A stretch of 64,000 bases of DNA, taken from positions 840,501 to 904,500 of the forward strand of contig NZ_CP022372.1 of assembly GCF_002220095.1 (NCBI RefSeq), in the 5' to 3' direction. This stretch comes from Bosea sp. AS-1 (lineage in GTDB: Bacteria > Pseudomonadota > Alphaproteobacteria > Rhizobiales > Beijerinckiaceae). The position numbers and the translations under genes are program-made. How positions within the stretch are numbered: the stretch's first letter is position 1; each line of letters starts with the position of its first letter. Below are positions 7,549-16,227 of the stretch, in pieces. Under the pieces are notes generated by a model. That model ran no database searches, had not been told where the DNA came from, and was given only the letters and a program-made list of their open reading frames with translations.

Positions 7549-9030
7549 ATGACCGCGAGCTTCAACTACCCCTTCTGGAACGCGATCGCGGTAGTGCCGG
7601 ACGGGCCGGAACCGCTCTACGACCAGATCGCCGGGCAGCTGCGCATGCTGGTCGTCGCGGGCGCGATTCCCCGTGGCGTGCGCCTGCCCCCCTCGCGCAA
7701 GCTTTCCGACGAGCTCGGCGTGTCCCGCTCGACGATCGTGCTGGCCTATAACCGGCTGAAGAACGAAGGCTACGCGCATGGGCGCACCGGCGCGGGCACC
7801 TACATCGAAAAGGATCTGCCCGAAGATCTGCATCGCCGGGCCGATGAACCGGCTGCAGCCCCTCCGCTTCGTCAGCCACGTATCCTGGCCGAGCGCGGGC
7901 GCGCGCTGATGGGGCAATCCCTGCCGAGCGAACGCGAGTTGGGCTATGATCTCAGCCCCTTGTTGCCGGCGCTGGACGAACTGCCCTTTGCGGATATCCG
8001 CCGCAGCACCGCGGAGTATTGGGGATCGGAACCCTGGCCGCAGTTCAACTTCAGTGAGCGGCTGGGACTGCCGGCCTTGCGTCAGCAGATTGCGAAATAT
8101 CTCGGAGAATACGAGGGCGTCCCTTGCCGGGCCGAGCAGATCGCCGTTGTCGCCAGCACGACGCAGGCCTTCATCCTGCTGGCGCAGCTGCTGCTCGATC
8201 CCGGCGACGGCGTCATCATCGAGGATCCCGGCTATCCGACACGAGTGGCCGCGCTGGCGGCGAATGGGGCTCGCGTCCTGCCGCATCGAGTCGATCAGGA
8301 GGGGCTTTGCATCGACCGCTTCAGCCCGGAGGCGGAGGGCGCCCGGATGGTCATCGCCTCGCCGACCAACCAGTTTCCCTATGGCTCGACCATGTCGATG
8401 GAGCGCCGGCTTTCGCTGCTTGCCTGGGCGCGCGCCAAAAACGCCTGGGTGATCGAGTATGACTACAGCAGCCCGATCGGCATCAACCGTCAGCCGCTCG
8501 CCTCGCTGCTCTCGCTCGACACCGACCAGCGTGTGATCTTCATCGGCAATATCAACCGGATCTTCTCGCCGTCGCTCGGCCTGACCTATCTCGTGCTGCC
8601 GCCGGATCTCGTCGATCTGTTCTACCGTGCGAAGCTCGTCTTCTCCTGCTATCTGCCGCCGCCGCTGCAGCAGATGGTGGCCGACATCATGGGGCGCGGC
8701 GTCCTGGCCCGGCACGTCCGGCGCATGCGCCTGCTTTATCGCGAGCGTGCAACGATCCTGGTGGATGCCCTGCGGCAGACGCTGGGCGACCGCCTGCTCA
8801 TTCCCGATGTCACGGCCGGGCTCCATCTGACGGCCCGCGCGAAGGAGCCGATTGACGACGCTGCGATCACCGACGCGGCGCGGCAGCGTGGGATCGATGC
8901 CCCGGCCCTGTCGCGCTACCGGCTGCAGGACCGGACTGCGACGGGCTTCGTCTTCGGCTTCGGCAACACGTTGCCCGAGCGTATTCCACCGGCTGTGCGA
9001 CGCTTCGCCGAGGTCATGGCGGCAGCTTAG
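7549..9030 (+). CDS. MocR-like regulator with a degenerate, PLP-lysine-less aminotransferase domain
   Basis: A 493-residue regulator with a GntR winged helix at about residues 22-90 ([18 protein letters not shown] ... [25 protein letters not shown]) and a fold-type I aminotransferase-like domain from about residue 130. Two key residues of that domain are changed. The block that normally reads SK at the PLP lysine is [17 protein letters not shown], placing Arg337 (cgg at 8557-8559) where lysine belongs. The block that normally reads EDDYDSE is IEYDYSSPI, with Tyr304 at the position of the aspartate that holds the pyridine nitrogen. A normal PLP aldimine therefore cannot form. It is divergent from the amino acid importer operon and upstream of, and co-directional with, the hydratase/aminotransferase/aldolase genes it probably controls. 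The overall length is normal. Confidence 0.9.
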   Translation: MTASFNYPFWNAIAVVPDGPEPLYDQIAGQLRMLVVAGAIPRGVRLPPSRKLSDELGVSRSTIVLAYNRLKNEGYAHGRTGAGTYIEKDLPEDLHRRADEPAAAPPLRQPRILAERGRALMGQSLPSERELGYDLSPLLPALDELPFADIRRSTAEYWGSEPWPQFNFSERLGLPALRQQIAKYLGEYEGVPCRAEQIAVVASTTQAFILLAQLLLDPGDGVIIEDPGYPTRVAALAANGARVLPHRVDQEGLCIDRFSPEAEGARMVIASPTNQFPYGSTMSMERRLSLLAWARAKNAWVIEYDYSSPIGINRQPLASLLSLDTDQRVIFIGNINRIFSPSLGLTYLVLPPDLVDLFYRAKLVFSCYLPPPLQQMVADIMGRGVLARHVRRMRLLYRERATILVDALRQTLGDRLLIPDVTAGLHLTARAKEPIDDAAITDAARQRGIDAPALSRYRLQDRTATGFVFGFGNTLPERIPPAVRRFAEVMAAA

Positions 9031-9089
9031 ACATCAGCAGAAATCGATCATTTCATCCGGTTGCAGCGGGCGCCGGTCAGGAGGACAGG

Positions 9090-9878
9090 ATGGTGAATGC
9101 GGATGGGCTGGCTACGCGATTGGTCGGCGAGCATGATCGGAAGGAGAGATTTCGCCCCTTTGCTGCAGCGAACGGCATCGTCTCGCTCGACGGCGCCTAT
9201 GAGATACAGGATCGCTATGTCTCTTTGTTGAAGCCGCGTTGCGGCGCGCCGATCGGCTACAAGATCGGGCTGACCTCACAACGCATGCAGACGATGTGCG
9301 GCATCGACCAGCCGATCGCCGGCGTCGTCCTGGCCGACCGGCTGCACCGCTCCGGTGCGCGCGTCGCGATCGCGGACTATGGGCGGATCGGCCTGGAATT
9401 CGAGATCGCGGTGCGCATCGGCCGCGATATTCCGGCTGGCGGCCCCGCTCTCACTGCCGAGAGCATCGCCAAGCATGTCGCCGGAGTCTGCGCCGCGATC
9501 GAGATCGTCGACGATCGCGCCGCCGATTATGCCGAGCTCGACGTGCTGTCGCTCGTCGCCGACAATTCCTGGAACGGCGGCGTCGTCCTCTCGGAATTCC
9601 GCAGCGGCTGGCCGTCGCTCGACGCCGTCGCCGGTGTGGTGAGCCGCAACGGCGTCGAGGTCGACCGCGGCCATGGCCGCGACGTGCTCGGCCATCCCTT
9701 CGCGCCGCTCGCCTGGCTGGCGAACGCGCTCGCGGCGAAGGGGCAGAGCCTGCGTGCCGGCGAGATCGTGATGACCGGCAGCCTCGTTACCACCCGGTTC
9801 CCGACCGAGAGCGAACGCTATCGCTTCGAACTCGAAGGCATCGGTGCCGTCGAGCTTGATGTCGTGGCTGCACAATGA
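9090..9878 (+). CDS. 2-keto-4-pentenoate hydratase-like protein (FAA hydrolase superfamily)
   Basis: A 262-residue protein of the MhpD/HpaH branch of the fumarylacetoacetase-C superfamily. Typical segments are GYKIGLTSQRMQ, the acidic block LEFEIAVRIG and AAIEIVDDRAADY, GVVLSEFR and GEIVMTGSLV. Family members add water to a 2-oxo-4-enoate to give a 4-hydroxy-2-oxoacid, or decarboxylate related oxalocrotonates. The start ATG at 9090 follows aggagg. Its stop overlaps the aminotransferase start by four bases (ATGA), so the two are coupled. With the aldolase-family gene at 11160 it would form a hydration-cleavage sequence. The substrate is unknown. Confidence 0.87.
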   Translation: MVNADGLATRLVGEHDRKERFRPFAAANGIVSLDGAYEIQDRYVSLLKPRCGAPIGYKIGLTSQRMQTMCGIDQPIAGVVLADRLHRSGARVAIADYGRIGLEFEIAVRIGRDIPAGGPALTAESIAKHVAGVCAAIEIVDDRAADYAELDVLSLVADNSWNGGVVLSEFRSGWPSLDAVAGVVSRNGVEVDRGHGRDVLGHPFAPLAWLANALAAKGQSLRAGEIVMTGSLVTTRFPTESERYRFELEGIGAVELDVVAAQ

Positions 9879-11098
9879 CCGGAGGCCCTGCTGTGAAACA
9901 TCGCCTTTCCGCCCGGATGAGTCGGGTCAGACCTTCCGCCATCCGTGAATTGCTGCGGTTGGGCGCCGACCCGAACGTGATCTCCTTCGGTGGCGGTTAT
10001 CCCGACGCTTCGCTGTTTCCGATCGCGGGGCTGGACGAGGTCTTCCACAAGACGCTGATCGAGAACGGGCAGGAAGCGCTGCAATACACCGTCTCGAACG
10101 GGATGCCGCTGCTGCGCCGGCAGATCGCCGAACGGATGACGCGCGACGGCGTGCCCTGCACAGCAGACGAGGTCTTGATCCTGCAGGGCGGCCAGCAGGG
10201 GCTCGATCTGGTCGCCAAGCTGCTGATCGACAAGGACGACATCGTCGTCGTCGAAGATCCGACCTTCCTGGGTGCGCTGATCGCCTTCAATCCCTGCGAG
10301 CCCCGCTATGTCACGGTCGGCATGGATGAGGACGGCATGGACGTCGAGGCGCTCGATGAGGCGCTGAAGGCCAATCCGGGGGCGAAGTTCGTCTACACGG
10401 TCCCGGATTTCCAGAACCCGACCGGCGTGACGATGAGCCTGGCGCGGCGCAAGCGGCTGGTGGAAATCGCCAACGCGCATGACCTGATCATCCTCGAGGA
10501 TTCTCCCTATCGCGAGATCCGCTTCGAGGGCGAGCGCATCCCGCCGATCAAGAGCTTCGATACCGAGGGCCGGGTGATCTATCTCGGCAGCTTCTCGAAG
10601 ATCCTGGCACCTGGCATGCGGCTGGGCTGGGCGGTCGCTTCGACCGAGCTGATCGAGCAGCTCGGCCTGCTCAAGCTCGCTGCGGATACCCAGACGAGCA
10701 CGCTCAATATGGCGGTGGCCTCGCGCTTCCTCGAGGTATTCGACATTGACGCGCATATCGGCGCGATCCGGGAGGCCTATCGCCACAAGAAGAACCTGAT
10801 GCTCGACACGATCCGGCAGAGCTTCCCGCAGGAGATCGCCTGCACCGATGCAAGCGGCGGCCTCTTCACCTGGCTGACCTTCCCGGAAGGCTTCGACGCG
10901 GCGGCCTTCATGCTGGACCATGCGCTTCCGGAGGCCCGTGTCGCCTATGTTCCCGGCGCGACCTTCTTCGCCCTGGAGCAGCGGCCGAACCATGCCCGGA
11001 TGAGCTATTCCACCCAGACGGACGAGCGTCTCGTGGCAGGCATCACTGCGCTCGGCCGTGTGCTCAAAAACCATCTCGGGCCGCAGCCCCGCGGTTGA
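9875..11098 (+). CDS. PLP-dependent aminotransferase (2-aminoadipate aminotransferase/LysN-like)
   Basis: A 407-residue fold-type I aminotransferase of the Aro8/LysN group, without a DNA-binding domain. It keeps the PLP lysine in YLGSFSKILAPGMRLGW, the aspartate in ILEDSPYREI and the substrate-carboxylate arginine region near RMSYS. YTVSNGMPLLRRQIAERM and the segment with GGQQGLDLVAKLL match the family. It would convert an amino acid to its 2-oxo acid with 2-oxoglutarate or pyruvate as acceptor. It is translationally coupled to the hydratase and sits next to the degenerate MocR, which is itself built on the same fold. Confidence 0.9.
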   Translation: MTGGPAVKHRLSARMSRVRPSAIRELLRLGADPNVISFGGGYPDASLFPIAGLDEVFHKTLIENGQEALQYTVSNGMPLLRRQIAERMTRDGVPCTADEVLILQGGQQGLDLVAKLLIDKDDIVVVEDPTFLGALIAFNPCEPRYVTVGMDEDGMDVEALDEALKANPGAKFVYTVPDFQNPTGVTMSLARRKRLVEIANAHDLIILEDSPYREIRFEGERIPPIKSFDTEGRVIYLGSFSKILAPGMRLGWAVASTELIEQLGLLKLAADTQTSTLNMAVASRFLEVFDIDAHIGAIREAYRHKKNLMLDTIRQSFPQEIACTDASGGLFTWLTFPEGFDAAAFMLDHALPEARVAYVPGATFFALEQRPNHARMSYSTQTDERLVAGITALGRVLKNHLGPQPRG

Positions 11099-11159
11099 CG
11101 GATTCCGTTCTCAGGCAATGCTGACGGCCAGCAGGCCGCATCGAAGAAAGACAGTGTCC

Positions 11160-11822
11160 ATGCCCGTGACAATCCACGCCGCCCCGAGGAGCGATCTCAG
11201 CCAAGCCGAGATCGATCGCTGGCGGGCGGTTCCCGTTGCCGTTGCGGTCGATCTTGGCCGCAATCTCGGCCAGATCGACCCGGCCATCCGCGCTCTGATG
11301 CCGGCTGGGCAGCAGCCACGCCTGTTCGGGCGCGCCGTGACCGTGCTCTGCGAGCCGCCCGATTTCGGTTCCGTCGTCCGATCGCTGGACGTGATCGGAC
11401 CGGGCGATGTCCTGGTGATCGCTGCCGGCGGCCATGCGGAAACGGCGATGATCGGCGATATCCTCGGTGGTCACATCCGCCGCAAGGGCGCCGTCGGCAT
11501 CGTCTGCGACGGTGCGGTTCGCGATGTCGGCACCCTCGCGGGCTGGCGGGACTTTTCGGTCTTCGCGCGCAGCAGGACGCCGCGTGGCCCGTCTTCGGCC
11601 GAGCGCGGCGAGATCAACCGGCCGGTGACGATCGGCGGCACGTTGGTGTCGCCCGGGGATCTGCTGATCGGCGACGATGATGGGCTGGTCGCCCTGGCGC
11701 CGGCTACCATTCGCGGCCGGATCGCAGATGCCGAGGCCAAGCTCATGCTCGAGGAGAAATGGCAGGCTGCGCTGGAGGAGGGTCAGCCGGCCTCGACCGT
11801 GTTTGGCCTGACACCGCCCTGA
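11160..11822 (+). CDS. RraA-family protein (4-hydroxy-2-oxoacid aldolase-like)
   Basis: A 220-residue member of the RraA/HMG-CHA aldolase family. The characteristic stretches are GPGDVLVIAAGGH, AETAMIGDILGGHIRRKGAVGIVCDGAVRD (the metal and carboxylate site, with Arg-Asp at its end) and VSPGDLLIGDDDGLVAL. Class II members cleave 4-hydroxy-4-methyl-2-oxoglutarate or related 4-hydroxy-2-oxoacids to pyruvate; RraA itself inhibits RNase E. The metabolic neighbourhood favours an aldolase or decarboxylase. The ATG at 11160 is preferred to upstream in-frame starts that would overlap the aminotransferase gene. Confidence 0.85.
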   Translation: MPVTIHAAPRSDLSQAEIDRWRAVPVAVAVDLGRNLGQIDPAIRALMPAGQQPRLFGRAVTVLCEPPDFGSVVRSLDVIGPGDVLVIAAGGHAETAMIGDILGGHIRRKGAVGIVCDGAVRDVGTLAGWRDFSVFARSRTPRGPSSAERGEINRPVTIGGTLVSPGDLLIGDDDGLVALAPATIRGRIADAEAKLMLEEKWQAALEEGQPASTVFGLTPP

Positions 11823-11896
11823 TACGGCAAGGAAACGCTGGGCTGGATCGCGATGCGGAGCGGCTTGCAGGGCGAGATCTCGCCAGGTTGCTGCGC

Positions 11897-13282
11897 TCAA
11901 TCCGCTCGCTCGAAGCTGACCGTGTGCTGTAGGGGATTGGTGGAGGTCAGCCTGACCCGAATCTTGTCGCCCGGCTGGCTGCCCTGTCCGCGAACGCGCG
12001 CGACCACCGGCAATTCGCAGAGCTGGATGCGGAAGCCGTTGTCATCCGTATCGGTCACCACCGCCTGGAACGAGGCTCCTTCGCGGCCTTGGAGGATGAG
12101 AGCCTCGGCCAGGCTGATGACGGCTCGGTCGATTTGCCCGTCCCGTGCATCGGCACGCGCCATCACGGCAGGAAGCTGCTCGAAAGCCGTCGATACCGCG
12201 GCCGGCACGGGTTTCCCGTTCGCGATCGCCAAGGCCGCGCGCACGACATACCGGTCCGCGAGGCGCCGCAATGGCGCCGTCGCGTGGGTGTAGCTTGCCG
12301 CCATGGGAGCATGCCAGGGCACGGTGCCCTCACGATAAGGGACATAGCTTGCGCCGCCGCTGGCTCTTCGCACCGCCAGCATGAAGGCGGCATCCCTACT
12401 GTCCGCGGGGTCCAGCGTCTTCTCGAACTGGACGAGCGTTTCCATCGCTGGCCACTGCAATCCTAGAGCCCGTGCAGTCTGACGCAGGCGCTGGATGGCC
12501 TGCTCATCCGGCTCGGCCATGACGCGGAACAGGCCAGCATGAGCGGCCAGAAGCGCCTGCGCGATGGCGAGATTGCTCGCCAGGGACAAGGCGGCATTCT
12601 GCTCTTCGGCCGGCAGGCGCGGGCGGAACAGCAATTGATAGCGGCCGTCGCCCAGGGCGGCGACCTCCTGTTCGGGCGGATCCACGCGCGCGGCACCGCG
12701 TCTGTTCTCGGCATCCCCGATGCGGCGGGCCAGTTCCTCGAAACCGTTCGGCAGATCGGAGGCGCGAACCGCGTCGTAAGCGAGTTTGGCAGCGCTGCGG
12801 ATGATCGCGCGTTCAGCGGCATCCAGGTGGACATTGCCATCCGCGTCGATCCGGGTCGTGAAGATCACGGCCGGCCTGGGTACGGCGGGCAACAGGCTGG
12901 CAGCCCCCTCGCCAAGGACGGGAGGATAGAGGCTGGCCTTGCCGTCTGGAAGATAGAGGGTCGTGCCGCGTTGCCAGGCTTCCCGGTCGATGGCGTCTCC
13001 ATCGTCGACGAACCAGTTTACGTCCGCGATGGCATAGTGGAGCAACAGGTCGCTGCCGCTGCGCTCGATCGCGAAGGCCTGATCGAGATCCGTCGATGTC
13101 GCCGGGTCGAGCGTGACGAAAGGCCGATCCGTGCGGTCGACATGCTCTGTTGGCACTTTCCGGGCCGCAGCTTCCGCTGCCGCGACGACGTCCGGCGGAA
13201 AATCATCCGGTACGCTGAATTGCCGGCGGATAGCAGCCAGCCCGTCGACCATTGCATTGGTGGAGTCGATCAGGGTCTTCAT
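11897..13282 (-). CDS. RNB-domain exoribonuclease, compact form
   Basis: A 461-residue protein made almost entirely of an RNase II/R catalytic (RNB) domain. The catalytic block reads FVTLDPATSTDLDQAF, giving Asp59, Asp65 and Asp67; the fourth residue, aspartate in E. coli RNase II (Asp210), is Gln68. The arginine-rich signature SYTHATAPLRRLADRYV is intact. The N-terminal cold-shock domains of classical RNase II/R are absent, and only a short beta-rich tail follows the RNB domain (about residues 400-461). This compact DLDQ type is a known subgroup of the family. It converges with the RraA-like gene and shows no operon partner. A role in RNA turnover is likely but its substrates are unknown. 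Confidence 0.9.
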   Translation of the reverse strand: MKTLIDSTNAMVDGLAAIRRQFSVPDDFPPDVVAAAEAAARKVPTEHVDRTDRPFVTLDPATSTDLDQAFAIERSGSDLLLHYAIADVNWFVDDGDAIDREAWQRGTTLYLPDGKASLYPPVLGEGAASLLPAVPRPAVIFTTRIDADGNVHLDAAERAIIRSAAKLAYDAVRASDLPNGFEELARRIGDAENRRGAARVDPPEQEVAALGDGRYQLLFRPRLPAEEQNAALSLASNLAIAQALLAAHAGLFRVMAEPDEQAIQRLRQTARALGLQWPAMETLVQFEKTLDPADSRDAAFMLAVRRASGGASYVPYREGTVPWHAPMAASYTHATAPLRRLADRYVVRAALAIANGKPVPAAVSTAFEQLPAVMARADARDGQIDRAVISLAEALILQGREGASFQAVVTDTDDNGFRIQLCELPVVARVRGQGSQPGDKIRVRLTSTNPLQHTVSFERAD

Positions 13283-13474
13283 CGCCAGCCGTAGTCCTCC
13301 GCCTTGTGTCCGGCTGGCTGCGACGCATCAGCGCGAAGACTTTGCGAACCCCATATTTGTAACCGCACGAGGCTTGCATGCAACGACGGCGGCCAGTTGC
13401 GGCAAGCGACCTGCCCTGACCGGTCGTTCGTCGGGAGCCTCTCGCGCGCTGGAGGTTCAGGGCGGCGGGATCGC

Positions 13475-14176
13475 TCACTTCTTGAAGTAGGTCGGATGCA
13501 GGTCACGCAGGGCGGGAACGAAATCGAGCGAGCGGGAAAGGTGATCCCGCAACGCATCCTGAGCCCTGACGGGGTCGCTCGCTTCGATCGCATCGACGAT
13601 GGCGGCATGGGCGGCCAGGATTTCCCGCATCTTGCCCTCTTTCGGCAAATGCAGATGTCGCAATCGATCGATGTGGCCGCTCTGGCGACGCACCAGATCC
13701 CATAGCACCGTCATCTGCGCCGCATCGTACAGGCTGCGATGAAAGGCGTGGTCAGCCGCGGCGAATGCTTCATGCTCGCCGAGGTCGGCGAAGGCCGTCT
13801 GTTGCCGGATGAGGCTCTTCATCTTCCCCAGCAAGGCCGGCTGCGGAGCCAGCGCCAGCGAGCGCACCAGCTCGAGCTCGACGGACCTGCGCAGGAACTG
13901 CCCTTGCCGGGCAAGATCCAGATCGATCGCGCTGACCACGGTGGCATGCTGCGGAAAGATATCGACCAGCCGCTCTTCCTGCAGTCGCATCAATGCATCG
14001 CGGATCGGCGTCGAGGAGAAGCCGAAGCGTTCCTGCAGTTCCTGTCGCGACAGCATGGTTCCAGGGGCCAGCGACAGCGAGATGATCTCCTCGCGCAGCA
14101 CGTCGAACACGACGCCGGCACCGCCCTTCGCTGCCTGCTTGGGAGACACCGCAAATCTTTCGAGAAGGTCGCTCAT
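13475..14176 (-). CDS. GntR-family transcriptional regulator, FadR/FCD subfamily
   Basis: A 233-residue regulator with a GntR winged helix at about residues 22-88 (VFDVLREEIISLSLAPGTMLSRQELQERFGFSSTPIRDALMRL) and an all-helical FCD ligand domain after it, with the metal/ligand histidines in DHAFHRSLYDA and LRDHLSRS. The ATG at 14176 gives the usual N terminus; the longer open frame runs into the promoter region. It is divergent from the NitT/TauT-type importer, and a perfect 16-base palindrome lies in the gap, so it very likely controls the importer, the dehydratase and the RraA-family genes in response to a carboxylate. Confidence 0.92.
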   Translation of the reverse strand: MSDLLERFAVSPKQAAKGGAGVVFDVLREEIISLSLAPGTMLSRQELQERFGFSSTPIRDALMRLQEERLVDIFPQHATVVSAIDLDLARQGQFLRRSVELELVRSLALAPQPALLGKMKSLIRQQTAFADLGEHEAFAAADHAFHRSLYDAAQMTVLWDLVRRQSGHIDRLRHLHLPKEGKMREILAAHAAIVDAIEASDPVRAQDALRDHLSRSLDFVPALRDLHPTYFKK

Positions 14177-14321
14177 CCTGTTCGCTTCTATCTCACATAA
14201 CCCAGGGTCGCACGCGGCCCGGCACAATCGCGTCCGATCGCGCATGAGCTTCTGGCAGGCGGCGATCGTCAGGCCAAATTCGATCCATGCCTTCGATGCT
14301 ATCACGTTCGAAGGGTTGACG

Positions 14322-14337
14322 CACTAATGCATTAGTG
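14322..14337. promoter_or_regulatory. Perfect palindrome, likely operator of the FCD-GntR regulator
   Basis: The 16-base sequence cactaatgcattagtg is a perfect inverted repeat between the GntR gene (start 14176) and the importer gene (start 14411). It follows ttgacg at 14316-14321, which could be a -35 element for the importer promoter, so repressor binding would overlap the promoter. FCD-type regulators bind short palindromes of this length. No second full copy was found elsewhere in the window. Confidence 0.65.
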
Positions 14338-14410
14338 TTTTGACTGTTGCCAATCAAGGCGCATGGCCAAGTGCCGAAGCCGCAAACAAGAACCATCAGG
14401 GAGGGACATC

Positions 14411-15421
14411 ATGCTCACACGCAGGCAGACGCTCGCGCTCGGTGCAGCCGCGGCGATCGGGAGCCATTCCGGTGCGAGAGCCCAGGCGAAGACCGAGATC
14501 GGGCTGAGCCGCCAGCCGGGCATCCTCTACATGCCGACACATGTGATCGAAAAGCAGAAGCTGATCGAGAAGCATGCCGAGAAGCTCGGCGTTGCCGGCG
14601 TCACGACCAAGTGGATGAACTTCTCGAATGGTGGGGCGCAGCAGGACGCGCTGCTCTCCGGCGGGGTGGATATCATCAACACCGGCACGGGGCCGCTGCT
14701 CGTACTCTGGGACAAGTCGCGGGGCCGCGTGAAGGGCATCGTCGCCAGCTCTGCCCAGCCGCTCGTCCTGCTCAGCCGCGATCCGCGCATCAAAACGCTG
14801 AAGGACTATCAGTCCGGCGACAAGATCGCCGTGCCGACGATCCGCGTCTCGACACAGGCGATCCTGTTGCAGATCGCAGCCAGCAAGCAGTTCGGCGCGG
14901 ATCAGTGGGGGCATTTCGACCCGATGACGGTCCAGCTCGGCCATCCCGACGCCTTCATCGCGATGAAGAACCCCTCGCATGAGGTGAAGAGCCATTTCGC
15001 GGCGCCACCCTTCCAGTTCTACGAGCAGCAGCAGATCCCCGAGGCCCATGTCGTCACGACCTCGTCCGACATCATCGGTTCGCCGCTGAGCCAGGGGCAG
15101 TTCATGACCACCACGGCCTTCGCCGAGGCCAATCCCAAGATCGTCCAGGCGCTGCGCAACGCGGCCGAGGAGGCGAAGGCCTTCATCCAGACCAGCACGC
15201 CCGCGGCGGTCGAGATCTATCGCGAGGTGACCGGCGACAAGACCTCGACCGAGCAACTGCTCGAACTGCTCAAGCAACCCGGCATGATGGAGTGGAACAT
15301 CTACCCGCAGGGGACGATGAAGTTCGCCGAGCATCTCGCCCGCATCGGCGGCATCAAGACGAAGCCGGCCTCCTGGAAGGATTATTACCTGCCGATCGCT
15401 CACGATCTGCCGGGCAACTGA
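14411..15421 (+). CDS. ABC transporter substrate-binding protein, NitT/TauT type
   Basis: A 336-residue periplasmic receptor of the nitrate/sulfonate/taurine/bicarbonate type. It has a signal peptide of about 26 residues (MLTRRQTLALGAAAAIGSHS and onward, twin-arginine-like RR). Typical segments include GILYMPTHVIEK, GGVDIINTGTGPLL and SDIIGSPLSQGQFMTT. The ATG at 14411 follows gggaggga. It is clearly related to the receptor at 28441 (shared ILYxP, DKIAxP, DPMTVxLxHPxA and PPFQ). The enzymes downstream suggest a sugar acid or other hydroxycarboxylate as ligand rather than taurine or sulfonate, but that is inference. Confidence 0.9.
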   Translation: MLTRRQTLALGAAAAIGSHSGARAQAKTEIGLSRQPGILYMPTHVIEKQKLIEKHAEKLGVAGVTTKWMNFSNGGAQQDALLSGGVDIINTGTGPLLVLWDKSRGRVKGIVASSAQPLVLLSRDPRIKTLKDYQSGDKIAVPTIRVSTQAILLQIAASKQFGADQWGHFDPMTVQLGHPDAFIAMKNPSHEVKSHFAAPPFQFYEQQQIPEAHVVTTSSDIIGSPLSQGQFMTTTAFAEANPKIVQALRNAAEEAKAFIQTSTPAAVEIYREVTGDKTSTEQLLELLKQPGMMEWNIYPQGTMKFAEHLARIGGIKTKPASWKDYYLPIAHDLPGN

Positions 15422-15439
15422 GCCGTGCAGGATTCCGTC

Positions 15440-16210
15440 ATGGCAGAGCCGCTGCTCGACGTCTCATCGGTGACCCTGCGCTATAAGCTGCCGGGCCGGG
15501 TGATCACAGCGACGGAGCGCGTTTCCTTCCAGGTCAACACCTCGGATCGCTTCGTGCTGCTAGGGCCTTCGGGCTGCGGCAAGTCGACCTTGCTGAAGGC
15601 CGTCGGCGGCTATCTCAGGCCGAGCGAGGGCAGCATGACGATCAAGGGGCGGGCCGTGACGGCGCCTGGGCCCGATCGCATGATGGTCTTCCAGGAGTTC
15701 GACCAGCTCCTGCCCTGGAAGACGGTGCTGGAGAACGTGATGTTCCCGCTGGTCGAGGCACGCGGCCTTTCCCGCAAGGCGGCGGCCGAGAAGGCCAAGC
15801 ACTATATCGAGAAGGTCAACCTGACGCGGGCGCTGGATTCTTACCCGCATACGCTTTCGGGCGGCATGAAGCAGCGCGTCGCCATTGCTCGCGGCATGGC
15901 GATGGAGCCGGACATCCTGCTGATGGACGAGCCCTTCGCCGCGCTCGATGCGCTCACCAGACGGACCTGCCAGGACGAGCTCATCCAGCTTTGGGAGGAG
16001 ACGCGCTTCACGGTGATGTTCGTGACGCATTCGATCGCCGAGGCGATCAAGATCGGCAACCGCATCCTGTTGCTCTCGCCGCATCCCGGGCGGGTGAAGG
16101 CCGAGGTCGTCGATGTGGATACGACATCCGTGAGCGACGGCAGCGCCGGCCGGCTGGAGCGCGAGATCCACGATCTGCTCTTCGCCGATGCCGGCGCCAC
16201 GACCCATTGA
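15440..16210 (+). CDS. ABC transporter ATP-binding protein, TauB/SsuB type
   Basis: A 256-residue ATPase with Walker A GPSGCGKST, Q-loop MVFQEFDQLLPWKTV, signature LSGGMKQRVAIARGMAMEPD and Walker B ILLMDEPFAALDALTR. The motifs GxKQRV and DEPFAALD are standard for NitT/TauT ATPases. The start at ATG 15440 is chosen over the GTG at 15425. It is the middle gene of a receptor-ATPase-permease set and is paralogous along its whole length to the ATPase at 30390. Confidence 0.92.
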   Translation: MAEPLLDVSSVTLRYKLPGRVITATERVSFQVNTSDRFVLLGPSGCGKSTLLKAVGGYLRPSEGSMTIKGRAVTAPGPDRMMVFQEFDQLLPWKTVLENVMFPLVEARGLSRKAAAEKAKHYIEKVNLTRALDSYPHTLSGGMKQRVAIARGMAMEPDILLMDEPFAALDALTRRTCQDELIQLWEETRFTVMFVTHSIAEAIKIGNRILLLSPHPGRVKAEVVDVDTTSVSDGSAGRLEREIHDLLFADAGATTH

Positions 16211-16227
16211 ATTTGGGAGCGATGGCG

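Noticed and set aside
7486..8826. 446-codon minus-strand frame opposite the MocR-like gene
   Set aside because: Composition is Arg/Gln/Asp/His-rich without any hydrophobic core pattern, as expected for an antisense shadow of the regulator gene.
11871..11884. Perfect palindrome ggcgagatctcgcc between convergent genes
   Set aside because: It has no loop for a terminator hairpin and no promoter nearby; 14-base palindromes of G+C-rich sequence occur by chance.
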